A DNA stretch of 64,000 nt, from contig NZ_LMNF01000002.1 in assembly GCF_001422485.1 (NCBI RefSeq), forward strand, positions 693,949-757,948. The letters are read 5' to 3'. Each line of letters starts with the position of its first letter. Positions within the stretch are counted from its first letter, which is position 1. The notes beneath the pieces were generated by a model. The model had not been told where the DNA came from. It was given only the letters and a program-made list of their open reading frames with translations, and did not search any database. This stretch comes from Agreia sp. Leaf283 (GTDB lineage: Bacteria; Actinomycetota; Actinomycetes; Actinomycetales; Microbacteriaceae). The position numbers and the translations under genes are program-made. Positions 26,865-35,297 of this stretch are shown piece by piece.

Positions 26865-27567
26865 GCCCGAGCCCGTCCATGCGGCGGGTGTGCGATGCGA
26901 TGACCTCGGTGAAGACCGGTTCGATGCGCTGCTCGTCGGAGTTGCGGTTGTCGGTGTGGTGGATCGCGGACCGCGCGACGAGGAGGGTGTCTCCGACGAC
27001 GCGGCGGCCCCACATGGCCAACTGCGAGGCGAGCTTCGGGTCTGCGGCGATGTTGTCGGCCAGGATGGTGGCGATGGCCTGGCGACCGCTCTCGGCATCG
27101 AGAATCTGCACCATGCGAGGACCGGACCCGTTCTCGAGGCCCGCGGCCAGGTGGATGAAGAAGTCGTCGAGGATGCCCGCGCTCACGTAGAGACTCGTCA
27201 GCGCCTCCGACCAGGTGCCGCCGGCCACGACCTCGCGATAGGCGTCGATGGCCGCGGCGAACGGCTGCATGATCACGGCCGGGTCGTCGACGTGCCGTCG
27301 GATCTCCGCGACGAGCCGCTCATGCTTGTCGAGGGCCTGCCCTGCCGCCGGGCCGAGCGATTCCTTGTGCGCCACGGTGGGCGCCTGCGTCACGATTCGC
27401 GACAGGGACTCGAAGAGCGAGAGCTGGATGTACGCCGCCTGGCCCAGGTAGGGAAGGAGGGCCGGGGTGAGCTCGGCGAGGTTCACGCGCGGCAGTTGAA
27501 CCGCCTCACCGCGAGGCTTCAGGCGGGGCACCTCGAGGCGCACCTTGGGCCGGCGAAACGTGAACAC
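26854..27567 (-). CDS. Ferritin-like, MiaE-type tRNA hydroxylase-like protein
   Basis: 237 residues from GTG 27567; TAGGCT lies 7 nt upstream (leaderless), and no other start has such support. The protein is all-helical, with candidate di-iron ligands including Glu in QLSLFESLSR, DKHER with a His three residues on, and later DD in GILDDFF. It belongs with actinobacterial ferritin-fold proteins annotated as tRNA-(ms2io6A)-hydroxylase-like (MiaE_2). Activity on tRNA in this branch is not established. The divergent DEAD-box helicase gene is next to it, a pairing kept in many Actinobacteria. Confidence 0.8.
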   Translation of the reverse strand: MFTFRRPKVRLEVPRLKPRGEAVQLPRVNLAELTPALLPYLGQAAYIQLSLFESLSRIVTQAPTVAHKESLGPAAGQALDKHERLVAEIRRHVDDPAVIMQPFAAAIDAYREVVAGGTWSEALTSLYVSAGILDDFFIHLAAGLENGSGPRMVQILDAESGRQAIATILADNIAADPKLASQLAMWGRRVVGDTLLVARSAIHHTDNRNSDEQRIEPVFTEVIASHTRRMDGLGLTA

Positions 27568-27783
27568 CCTCGTAAGCCTAGCGGCGCGCCGCACCCGCCC
27601 ATGGCCCCAACGCACCCTTATCGGTGCGGATCCAGTAAACTCGGGGAAGCCCTGACACAAATCGGGGCGTCTACGCCGCCCGCCAGGCGCCATCGCCGGC
27701 CTCCGACGCGCAGGGGACAGACCACCTCAGTGTCCGAACTCCTGCCGCGACCATTCTCCCCAAGCGGCGTAGCCCGATAATTC

Positions 27784-29229
27784 ATGACAGGGCATCACAC
27801 AGTGACTTTCACCGATCTAGGCGTCGACCAGGACATGGCCGACGCACTCGCAAGCAAGGGCATCCTCGAGCCCTTCCCCATTCAGACCCAGACGATTCCG
27901 CTGGCGCTCGACGGCCAGGACATCATCGGCCAGGCCAAGACGGGCACGGGCAAGACCTTCGGATTCGGGCTCCCGCTCATCCAGCGTCTCGGGCTCACCC
28001 CGGAGGCCGGCGTGCAGGCCCTCGTGGTCGTTCCGACCCGCGAACTCGCCGTGCAGGTGACCGAAGACCTCGTGCTCGCCACGTCGAACCGCCCCACGAC
28101 CATCGTGTCGATCTACGGCGGAAAGGCCTACGAAGGCCAGATCGAACAGCTGAAGGCCGGCGCGCAGATCGTCGTCGGAACCCCCGGCCGTCTCCTCGAC
28201 CTCGCCGGCCAGCGCCTGCTGAACCTCGCCAACGTGCGCGAGATGGTTCTCGACGAGGCCGACAAGATGCTCGACCTCGGCTTCCTCGCCGACATCGAGA
28301 AGCTGTTCGCTCAGACCCCCGCGACGCGGCACACGATGCTCTTCTCCGCGACCATGCCGGGCCCGATCGTGGCCCTCGCCCGTCGTTTTATGTCGAAGCC
28401 CATCCACATCCGGGCCACCGACCCCGACGAGGGTCAGGTGCAGGCCCAGATCAACCACCTCATCTACCGTGCCCACAACATGGACAAGGACGAGGTCATC
28501 GCCCGCATCCTGCAGGCCGAGGGTCGCGGCAAGACCGTGATCTTCACCCGCACGAAGCGCGCCGCCGCGAAGCTCGTCGAGGAGTTGAACGACCGCGGAT
28601 TCAACGCGGCGGCCGTGCACGGCGACCTGAACCAGGAGCAGCGCGAGCGCGCCATGGCCGCGTTCAAGGCGGGCAAGAAAGACATCCTCATCGCGACCGA
28701 TGTGGCCGCCCGTGGCATCGACGTGCTCGACGTGACCCACGTCATCAACCACACCATCCCCGAAGACGAGAAGGCGTATCTTCACCGCGTCGGCCGCACG
28801 GGCCGTGCCGGCAAGACGGGCATCGCCGTGACCTTCGTCGACTGGGACGACCTGCACAAGTGGGCCCTGATCAACCGCGCCCTCGAGTTCGGCCAGCCCG
28901 AGCCGACCGAGACCTACTCGTCGAGTCCCCACCTCTTCTCCGACCTGAACATCCCGGCCGGCACGAAGGGCCGCCTGCGTCCCGCGACGCCCAAGACGGA
29001 TGCGCCCGCCGCAGACCGGTCGCCGCGTGGCGCGGGCGACTCGCGTCCGCCTCGCACCCGCTCCCGCGCGCCGCGGTCGACCGGGCACGAGTCGGGAACG
29101 GCGAACGCGCCGCGCACCTCGTCTGCAGACGGAGCCGGCACGCACACGGGAACCGGTCCCGAGCACCACGACGGCAACAGCGCGCCTCGTCGCCGCACGC
29201 GTCGTCGCACTCCCCGCGCAGCGGAGTAG
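27784..29229 (+). CDS. DEAD-box ATP-dependent RNA helicase
   Basis: 481 residues from ATG 27784. The DEAD-box set is complete: Q motif (PFPIQTQTIP), AKTGTGKT, PTRELA, VGTPGR, DEAD in VLDEADKM, SAT, TDVAARGIDV and HRVGRTGRAG. A C-terminal tail of ~100 residues is rich in Arg, Pro, Ser and Gly (NSAPRRRTRRRTPR), probably for RNA binding. It likely remodels rRNA or mRNA in the cytosol. A TAAACT -10 at about 27636 implies a 5' leader of ~135 nt, in which a 16-codon frame (GTG 27730 to TAA 27780) ends 3 bp before the ATG. A GTG at 27802 is a possible alternative start. Confidence 0.93.
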   Translation: MTGHHTVTFTDLGVDQDMADALASKGILEPFPIQTQTIPLALDGQDIIGQAKTGTGKTFGFGLPLIQRLGLTPEAGVQALVVVPTRELAVQVTEDLVLATSNRPTTIVSIYGGKAYEGQIEQLKAGAQIVVGTPGRLLDLAGQRLLNLANVREMVLDEADKMLDLGFLADIEKLFAQTPATRHTMLFSATMPGPIVALARRFMSKPIHIRATDPDEGQVQAQINHLIYRAHNMDKDEVIARILQAEGRGKTVIFTRTKRAAAKLVEELNDRGFNAAAVHGDLNQEQRERAMAAFKAGKKDILIATDVAARGIDVLDVTHVINHTIPEDEKAYLHRVGRTGRAGKTGIAVTFVDWDDLHKWALINRALEFGQPEPTETYSSSPHLFSDLNIPAGTKGRLRPATPKTDAPAADRSPRGAGDSRPPRTRSRAPRSTGHESGTANAPRTSSADGAGTHTGTGPEHHDGNSAPRRRTRRRTPRAAE

Positions 29230-29241
29230 TCGCGATCGTTC

Positions 29242-30111
29242 TCAGTCGGGCAGCACCGGTTTCCAGCCGGTGCTGCGCTCGACGAGGCGCTCGAGCACCT
29301 CGGGCGCAGTCTGGTTCTCGCCCAGCAGGTTCGGCTTTCCCGCTCCGTGGTAGTCGCTCGACCCGGTGATCGCGAGGTCGAACTTGGCCGCGAGCTCGCG
29401 CAACCGCTCCTTGCCGTCGGGGGTGTTCTCCCGGTGGTCGATCTCGAGGCCGAACAGCCCCGCGTCGACGAGCCGGGCGAGTTCGTCCTCGGTCACCACG
29501 CCGTCGCGTCCCCGGGTAGCGGGATGCGCGATCACCGGAACGCCGCCCGCGGCGACGATCAGCTCCACGCCCGTCAGCGGATCGGGTGCGTAGTGCGGCA
29601 GGTAGTAGCCCGCCCGCCAGTGCAGGATTCCGGCGAACGCGTCGCTGCGAGTCAGCGAGTGGCCCTTGGCCACGAGCGCATCCGCGATGTGAGGCCTGCC
29701 CACCGTCGCGCCGTCCTGCGTCTGGGCGAGCACGTCGTCCCAACTGAGGTCGTAGTCCGCGCCGATGGCCTGCACCATGTCCTCCGCTCGCGTGAGCCGG
29801 GCAGAGCGGATGCGTGCGGTCTCGGCGACGAGGCCGGCACTGTTGGGATCGAACAGATACGCGAGCATGTGGATGCTCGCGTAGCCCCGCCTCGTCGACA
29901 GCTCCATGCCGGGGATCAGGGCGACTCCAGAACGTCGGGCCTCGGCTGAGGCCGACTCCCAGCCCGCAGTCGAATCGTGATCGGTGAGCGCCACTGTGCC
30001 GAGACCCGCGGCCGCGGCGGCTCGCACCAGATTCGCGGGCGTCTCCGTGCCGTCCGATGCGCTGGAGTGGGCGTGCAGGTCGATCGGCCCTGAGGGGAAT
30101 GCGGAAGCCAT
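29242..30111 (-). CDS. PHP-domain phosphoesterase (RNase AM / nucleoside bisphosphate phosphatase type)
   Basis: 289 residues from ATG 30111; TACGAT lies 6 nt upstream (leaderless). PHP metal ligands are all present: His13 and His15 in DLHAHS, Asp44/His45 in TDHDS, Glu70 in GMELS, His in GRPHIAD, His in VIAHPATRG, and Asp/His in SSDYHG. This is the YciV/TrpH-like branch, whose members release 5' nucleotides from short RNA or split 3',5'-nucleoside bisphosphates. Cytosolic. It converges with the DEAD-box helicase gene, 12 bp apart. Confidence 0.88.
   Translation of the reverse strand: MASAFPSGPIDLHAHSSASDGTETPANLVRAAAAAGLGTVALTDHDSTAGWESASAEARRSGVALIPGMELSTRRGYASIHMLAYLFDPNSAGLVAETARIRSARLTRAEDMVQAIGADYDLSWDDVLAQTQDGATVGRPHIADALVAKGHSLTRSDAFAGILHWRAGYYLPHYAPDPLTGVELIVAAGGVPVIAHPATRGRDGVVTEDELARLVDAGLFGLEIDHRENTPDGKERLRELAAKFDLAITGSSDYHGAGKPNLLGENQTAPEVLERLVERSTGWKPVLPD
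29251..29275. terminator. Possible terminator hairpin behind the DEAD-box gene
   Basis: Perfect 9-bp stem CAGCACCGG / CCGGTGCTG with a 7-nt loop, 21 bp past the helicase stop and inside the 3' end of the convergent PHP gene. There is no T-run, so termination is only likely if Rho-assisted. Confidence 0.4.
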
Positions 30112-30162
30112 CTGCCCATCGTACGAGTTCGAGCGAACCGGTCCCGCCGCTACGATGAGCCC

Positions 30163-31443
30163 ATGAGGTCGACGGTGCGAGAGGTGCTCAGGCTCGCCGG
30201 GCGCTCGTGGCCGCTGCTGCTGCTCTGGTTCCTCGGCGGGTGGATCGTTCGCTGGGTCGTCATCCGCATCGCCGCAGAGCTCGGCGCGATCGACGCGACG
30301 CTCGGACTCATCGTTCTGCCGATCGCCGTCCTCGCGAGGCTGGTGTCGTACATCGGCATGTTCCTCGTGCTCCGCGACTCCATGCCGACCTTCACCCGGC
30401 TCGCGCGCGGCAATGTCACCGACGGCTCCGTCGAGGAGAGCGCCCTCGGTTTCCGCGACATTCTTCTCTCGAGCGTGCTCGTCTTCTTCGCCCTGTACTC
30501 GGCGATGGACCTCATGCGACAGGATCTGCTGAAGTACGCCGGCCTCGCCATCGAATCCGACAACTTCTTCACCTACGCCGATTCGGGAAACACGGTGCTC
30601 GCCGTCACGGCCACTCCCGCGTCGATCGCAGTGGCGATCATCGCGTTCGTCGGCCGTTTCGCGCTCAAACGCCTGCGGTCGAGACTGCCGGCCTGGACCT
30701 CGATCATCACGGTGTACCTCGAGGCGGTCTGGGTCTTCATCGCCGTGAACGTGCTGTCGAACATCTTCAGCGTGGTGCCCGACTGGATCGACAGCCGTCA
30801 GTTCATCCGGTCTCTCGACGAGCTGAGGCAGACGCTCGTCGAGAACTCCCTGACCCTCAAGATCGCCTGGGACGGCGCATCCTGGGTCTGGAATTCGAGC
30901 AGCGAGATCGTCTTCCTGGCGCTCTCATGGCTGCTCGTCGCCGGGGTCGTCTACGTGCGCTCACTGGCGACCTCGCTGGTCGAGGTGCGCCGCCGCGAGC
31001 GTCCTCGCAGCCAGGTGCTCGGCGCGCGGTGGGCATCGGCGCCCGTCGCACTGGCCCGTCGGGCCCGGCCGCTGTTCGACGATGCCATCGAGATCGCGAA
31101 ACCCCTGCTTATGAGCGCCAGGGTCATCTGGCGCGGCGGCATCGTGTTCCTGGCCGTCTACGTGTTCGCCTACGCCCTGTGGGTCAGCGTAGGTGACTGG
31201 GTTCTGGCCGGCATCTACGCGGCGATCGGCCCCCATCCGTATCGATGGTGGATGGCGACGGATCAGCCGATCGGCTTTCTCATCGATCTTCTCGTCGAGC
31301 CCGTTCGCATCAGTCTGCTCGCGGTGGCGTTCGATTTCTGCCTGCGCAGGTCGCCGCGCGCGGCCGACGCGGCACTCGACGAGCTGTCGACCGACGTCGA
31401 CGCGCTGGAGACCTCGGACGGAGAGAGCTCGAGTTCGAGATAG
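30163..31443 (+). CDS. Polytopic membrane protein, function unknown
   Basis: 426 residues from ATG 30163, with TACGAT ending 7 nt upstream. Hydrophobic helices are visible at ~15-35, ~45-70, ~93-110, ~138-160, ~176-196, ~246-268 and ~325-350, so about six to eight spans. Charged loops between them include a basic block (EVRRRERPRSQVLG). The C-terminus is acidic and serine-rich (ETSDGESSSSR). No transporter signature is recognised. Its last 181 bp overlap the end of the convergent gene on the minus strand. Confidence 0.7.
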   Translation: MRSTVREVLRLAGRSWPLLLLWFLGGWIVRWVVIRIAAELGAIDATLGLIVLPIAVLARLVSYIGMFLVLRDSMPTFTRLARGNVTDGSVEESALGFRDILLSSVLVFFALYSAMDLMRQDLLKYAGLAIESDNFFTYADSGNTVLAVTATPASIAVAIIAFVGRFALKRLRSRLPAWTSIITVYLEAVWVFIAVNVLSNIFSVVPDWIDSRQFIRSLDELRQTLVENSLTLKIAWDGASWVWNSSSEIVFLALSWLLVAGVVYVRSLATSLVEVRRRERPRSQVLGARWASAPVALARRARPLFDDAIEIAKPLLMSARVIWRGGIVFLAVYVFAYALWVSVGDWVLAGIYAAIGPHPYRWWMATDQPIGFLIDLLVEPVRISLLAVAFDFCLRRSPRAADAALDELSTDVDALETSDGESSSSR

Positions 31444-32000
31444 TCCGGCGACAGTCCGAGCTTCTCGATTACGACCCACGAGCCGGTCTCTGCGGCTCCG
31501 CTCGGGATCGTGGCCGCGACGACCAGACGATACGGCTCGCCCTCCGTGTCGGAGCAGGTCGTCTGGGAATCACCCGTCGGCGGAAACTTCCTCGGAAGAT
31601 CGACGTTGGCATTCCACCTGCGACGTTCCGGATGCTCGGGGCTCGTCGCCGAGACCTGCAGGTCGCAGGAGTCCACCGGTTCGTCTCCGGGCGTCACATC
31701 GAGCACCGCGACGATGAGGTCGAGGTCCGGATCGAGTTCGAGCTCCTCTCCCCCGTCTGTTCCGCCACGGACGATCGCGGTGTCGGTGACCTGGAAGTCG
31801 GTTCCTCCGTACTCGGCGCTCTCTCCTTCGGCGACCACGATCGCATGCGAATAGAGGCCGTTCTGGTAGTCGAACCACTCGCTCGACGTCGTGAGGATCA
31901 CGGTTCCCGGAAGGAGCACCGCGACAGCCAGCACGGGCCACCGGTTGCGCCGCCACCACGACCGATCGGATGCGACGGGTTCGGTCTCGACGCCGCTCAC
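31263..32000 (-). CDS. Membrane-anchored Ig-like (DUF4352-type) protein, third of three in an operon
   Basis: 245 residues from GTG 32000, which overlaps the preceding gene's stop as GTGA. One TM helix near residues 20-37 (RWPVLAVAVLLPGTVIL), then a beta-rich outer domain to ~190 with a likely disulfide pair (DSCDLQ, TTCSDTEG). The final ~55 residues are Ser/Arg-rich, low complexity and entirely antisense to the plus-strand membrane protein gene, so they may be a late extension rather than a conserved part. Likely a surface-exposed binding or signalling protein; substrate unknown. Confidence 0.65.
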   Translation of the reverse strand: MSGVETEPVASDRSWWRRNRWPVLAVAVLLPGTVILTTSSEWFDYQNGLYSHAIVVAEGESAEYGGTDFQVTDTAIVRGGTDGGEELELDPDLDLIVAVLDVTPGDEPVDSCDLQVSATSPEHPERRRWNANVDLPRKFPPTGDSQTTCSDTEGEPYRLVVAATIPSGAAETGSWVVIEKLGLSPDYLELELSPSEVSSASTSVDSSSSAASAARGDLRRQKSNATASRLMRTGSTRRSMRKPIG

Positions 32001-32596
32001 AGCACCACGTCCACGGGACGCGACACGACGACATCCGATTCGACGGGGAGCCCGCGCAGGTCGACGTCGAAGGCCAGCCGCGAGTCCAGGATGGATTCGT
32101 ACGAGGCGTTGATGCCGACCTCGGCTCGGCCGGCCGCCTCCGACGCGAGCGCGGAGTCGGCGACCTCGAAGAGGATCAGGCCCCGCGAGGCAATGCCGGG
32201 TCGCATCAGGGAGTTGTCGAGGGTGAGGAGCGACAGGCGCTCGGTGGCGTAGTAGGTCGCGTCGCCGATGGTGAGGGTTGGCCTGTAGAGCGACGACGGC
32301 TCGACAGTAGCCGCGAATTCGGCCTCGACGACGACCCAGGTGCCCGTCGTCGGTCCCGTCCACTCCTCGCCGACCTCTGTCGCGTCGAAGCTCGACGCCA
32401 GGCGCACAGAGGTCACGGAACCGGTGAGCGTTCGCCCCGTCAACACGTCTCCCAGGGCGCCCCGTTCGTTGAAGGGCGCGTTGATGTCGTCGCCGTGCGG
32501 TGTGATGCCGTAGACCACCACCGTCGCCGCCAGGGCGACGACGACAGTCAGCGTCGACAGGATCGCCCTCCGCGTCACGCGGATCCGGCGGCTCAC
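31997..32596 (-). CDS. Membrane-anchored Ig-like (DUF4352-type) protein, second of three
   Basis: 199 residues from GTG 32596, overlapping the upstream stop by 4 bp. A basic N-terminus (SRRIRVTRR) and TM helix at ~12-30 (ILSTLTVVVALAATVVVYG) anchor it. The outer domain has the DUF4352-like strand pattern, with TGTWVVVEAEFAAT in the middle and GLILFEVADSA later, where the known families show xWVVVxVxxxN. Probably co-translated with its two neighbours and working with them at the cell surface. No direct evidence for a ligand. Confidence 0.7.
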   Translation of the reverse strand: MSRRIRVTRRAILSTLTVVVALAATVVVYGITPHGDDINAPFNERGALGDVLTGRTLTGSVTSVRLASSFDATEVGEEWTGPTTGTWVVVEAEFAATVEPSSLYRPTLTIGDATYYATERLSLLTLDNSLMRPGIASRGLILFEVADSALASEAAGRAEVGINASYESILDSRLAFDVDLRGLPVESDVVVSRPVDVVL

Positions 32597-33231
32597 GGTG
32601 TCACCTCGTCGCGTGTCACGTACTGGAGTCCGCGATCACCGAGCGTCAGCGGAATCTCGGCTGTGACCATGGGATCCGACCAGGAGGCATCGAAGAGGAA
32701 TCCCTCCCTGAGCGTCTTGTCGAGCACCCGCACCGTGATGCGCGAGCCCTCCTGGCGTTCCGATGCCGGAATCTCCCAGAGCAGCACGACCTCCTGCTCG
32801 ACGAACGGCTGAAGCACGGGGCTCGACGACGACTCTCCTAGCCTGATCACCTGGTCGGCCTGCGGCTCGCCCGCCGTCCCCTCGAGGCCCTCGACCAGCA
32901 CGTTGTCGTCGACCGTGCTCACAGGAGTGTCCGACACGTTGGTGATCACCGCCCGCACGGCGAGAAAGCGGTTGCCGGGCTCGGGTTCGAAATAGGGGTC
33001 GAAGCCGTCGGCGAGCCAGGCGTCCTCGACCGACACGTCGAGCTGCTTTCCGGCGACGACCTGACCGGCGTCCGCCCGGGCCACGGGTGCCTTCGCCACG
33101 GTGTCCAGCCCGCCGAATCCGGCCACGGCGCCGACCACCACGACCGCCGCCGAGACCACGTAGACGGCCGGCGTCAGTCGCTCCGCGAGGTCGAGAAGGC
33201 GCGACGGAATGCGATCGCGGGCCTCGGGCAT
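32593..33231 (-). CDS. Membrane-anchored Ig-like (DUF4352-type) protein, first of three
   Basis: 212 residues from ATG 33231; TATGTT lies 6 nt upstream and rules out the longer in-frame start at 33324. TM helix at ~20-40 (AVYVVSAAVVVVGAVAGFG). The outer domain includes RFLAVRAVITNVSDTPV, the strand pair typical of DUF4352/telomere-repeat-factor-like Ig domains, and a late strand VVLLWEIPASER. It is the promoter-proximal gene of the three-gene overlapping set; the set is divergent from aminopeptidase P. Confidence 0.72.
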   Translation of the reverse strand: MPEARDRIPSRLLDLAERLTPAVYVVSAAVVVVGAVAGFGGLDTVAKAPVARADAGQVVAGKQLDVSVEDAWLADGFDPYFEPEPGNRFLAVRAVITNVSDTPVSTVDDNVLVEGLEGTAGEPQADQVIRLGESSSSPVLQPFVEQEVVLLWEIPASERQEGSRITVRVLDKTLREGFLFDASWSDPMVTAEIPLTLGDRGLQYVTRDEVTP

Positions 33232-33287
33232 GGCTCCAACATAGTCGGCACACGAATTCGGGGTGGAGAAGGGCGCAGAATGGATGG

Positions 33288-34751
33288 ATGGCCGACGCAC
33301 AGAACACTGACACGACAGACGCACCCGAGACCCCCGCAGCGAGCAACAGGAGCACGACCCCCGGATCGACGACGTTCCGGGACTACATCGCCAGCGGCTG
33401 GGCCGATCGCACCGACGTCATCCCGCCGGCCCGGCCCGAGGCATCCTTCGCCGCCGCGCGTCGGGCGGCGATCTCCGCCCTCCACCCCGGCGAGACCCTC
33501 ATCATCCCCGCGGGCGACCGCAAACAGCGCTCCAACGACACCGACTACCCGTTCCGCGCGCACTCGGCGTTCTCGTGGCTCACGGCCTGGGGCTCCGACA
33601 GCGAGCCCGGCGCCGTGCTCGTGCTCGCGCCCATCCCTGACGGCGGACATGCGGCGACGCTGTACTTCCGCGAACGCGCCGGTCGCGACTCCGACGAGTT
33701 CTACGCGAACTCCGAGATCGGCGAGTTCTGGATCGGTCCACGGCCGTCGCTGGCCCAGGTGGCCGGAGACCTCGGCATCGACACCAGGGGCATCGCCGAC
33801 TTCGAGGCCGTGCGCGAGGCCGCGGATTCGTCGACACTCTTGGTTCGTGAGGCGGCCGGCGACCTGGTGCAGGGAACAGACGACGAGCTCGACGCGGCCC
33901 TCGCCCGCGACCTGTCCGAACTGCGCCTGGTGAAGGACGAGTTCGAGATCGAGCAGATGCGCCAGGCGGTCGCCGCGACCGCACGCGGCTTCGACGACGT
34001 CATCCGCGACCTGCCGCGCATCTCGTCGCACGAGCGCGGCGAACGCCTCGTCGAGGGCGTGTTCAACACCCGCGCCCGGGCCGACGGCAACGCGGTGGGA
34101 TACGACACGATCGCCGCATCCGGACCGCATGCCTGCGTGCTGCACTGGACGAGGAACGACGGCCCCGTGCTGCCGGGCGATCTCATGCTGCTCGACGCGG
34201 GCGTCGAGCTCGACAGCCTCTACACGGCCGACATCACCCGCACCCTGCCCATCTCCGGAACCTTCTCCCCCGTTCAGCGCGACATCTACGAGGCCGTTCG
34301 GGAGGCCGCCGATGCGGCCTTCGCGATCGTCAGACCCGGCATCCGGTTCCGGGAGATCCACGCCACGGCGATGGGCGTGATCGCCCGTCGCACGGCCGAG
34401 TGGGGACTCCTGCCGGTCACCGCGGAGGAGGCGCTCGAGGCCGACAACCAGCAGCACCGCCGCTACATGGTGCACGGAACGAGCCACCACCTCGGCATCG
34501 ACGTGCACGACTGCGCCCAGGCGCGCCGCGAGATGTACCTCGACGGCGTCGTCGAGGCCGGCATGGTCTTCACGATCGAGCCGGGTCTCTACTTCCAGCC
34601 GGATGACCTGACGGTGCCCGAGTCGTTCAGGGGCATCGGCGTGCGCATCGAGGACGACATCCTCGTGACCGCCGACGGAGCCGAGAACCTGTCCGCAGGC
34701 ATCCCCCGCACGGCAGACGACGTCGAGGCGTGGATGGCGTCGCTCTCGTAG
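33288..34751 (+). CDS. pepP: Xaa-Pro aminopeptidase (aminopeptidase P, M24B)
   Basis: 487 residues from ATG 33288. The N-terminal AMP_N domain (residues ~45-200) contains KQRSNDTDYPFR, and the C-terminal pita-bread metalloprotease domain has the dinuclear metal ligands Asp in LLDAGVE, Asp in TADITRT, His in HGTSHHLG, Glu in FTIEPGL and Glu in GVRIEDD. It removes an N-terminal residue before proline. Cytosolic. Length is normal. A second ATG at 33280 is in another frame. It is divergent from the Ig-like operon. Confidence 0.93.
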   Translation: MADAQNTDTTDAPETPAASNRSTTPGSTTFRDYIASGWADRTDVIPPARPEASFAAARRAAISALHPGETLIIPAGDRKQRSNDTDYPFRAHSAFSWLTAWGSDSEPGAVLVLAPIPDGGHAATLYFRERAGRDSDEFYANSEIGEFWIGPRPSLAQVAGDLGIDTRGIADFEAVREAADSSTLLVREAAGDLVQGTDDELDAALARDLSELRLVKDEFEIEQMRQAVAATARGFDDVIRDLPRISSHERGERLVEGVFNTRARADGNAVGYDTIAASGPHACVLHWTRNDGPVLPGDLMLLDAGVELDSLYTADITRTLPISGTFSPVQRDIYEAVREAADAAFAIVRPGIRFREIHATAMGVIARRTAEWGLLPVTAEEALEADNQQHRRYMVHGTSHHLGIDVHDCAQARREMYLDGVVEAGMVFTIEPGLYFQPDDLTVPESFRGIGVRIEDDILVTADGAENLSAGIPRTADDVEAWMASLS

Positions 34752-34764
34752 AAAGGCGGGCGCG

Positions 34765-35250
34765 TCAGCGCTCGAGCACGTTGCGGGCCTTGTTGGCGAC
34801 GTCGGGGCTCACCACGAGGGAGTAGCTGGTCGCGATCACCTGCATCGTCGAGGTGAAGTCGCGGCGACGCCTCGAGATCGAGTAGGTGACGATGCGGAAC
34901 AGCAGCCCGAATCCGGCGCCGATGAGGCTCGCGGCGGCGATGAACGGGAGCGATGTCGCGGTCGGCGACAGGATCACCAGGAAGAAGCCGAAGAACAGGC
35001 CGAGCCACAGGCCGCTCAACGCGCCGGAGATCGCCGCCCGGGCGTAGCTCTGCTTGCCGATCACCCGTTCGACGCTCTTGAGGTCGTTGCCCACGATCGA
35101 CACCTCCGCCACCGGGAAGTCGGCGTGCGCGAGCGTGTCGACGGCTGCCTGGGCCTCGCCGTAGGACTCGTAGCTCGCGACGATCTCTCCCCGGGGGATC
35201 GTGGCGGAATCGCTGGGGGCACGGCCGCCGAAGGGCTTCTGATTGCTCAC
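34765..35250 (-). CDS. General stress protein 17M-like (YflT) membrane protein
   Basis: 161 residues from GTG 35250, with GGGAGG about 12 nt and a GGGCAG closer upstream. An N-terminal YflT-like alpha/beta domain (SYESYGEAQAAVDTLAHADF, VAEVSIVGNDLKSVERVIG) is followed by a membrane hairpin at ~78-118 (GLWLGLFFGFFLVILS, LIGAGFGLLFRIV) and a basic segment. The family is linked to stress response in Gram-positives; biochemical role unknown. It is divergent from the PRC/MgtE_N gene, 47 bp apart. Confidence 0.85.
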   Translation of the reverse strand: MSNQKPFGGRAPSDSATIPRGEIVASYESYGEAQAAVDTLAHADFPVAEVSIVGNDLKSVERVIGKQSYARAAISGALSGLWLGLFFGFFLVILSPTATSLPFIAAASLIGAGFGLLFRIVTYSISRRRRDFTSTMQVIATSYSLVVSPDVANKARNVLER

Positions 35251-35297
35251 CTGCCCATCCTCCCATGGCTGCCCTGATGAAGGTCTAAGTTAGAGAG

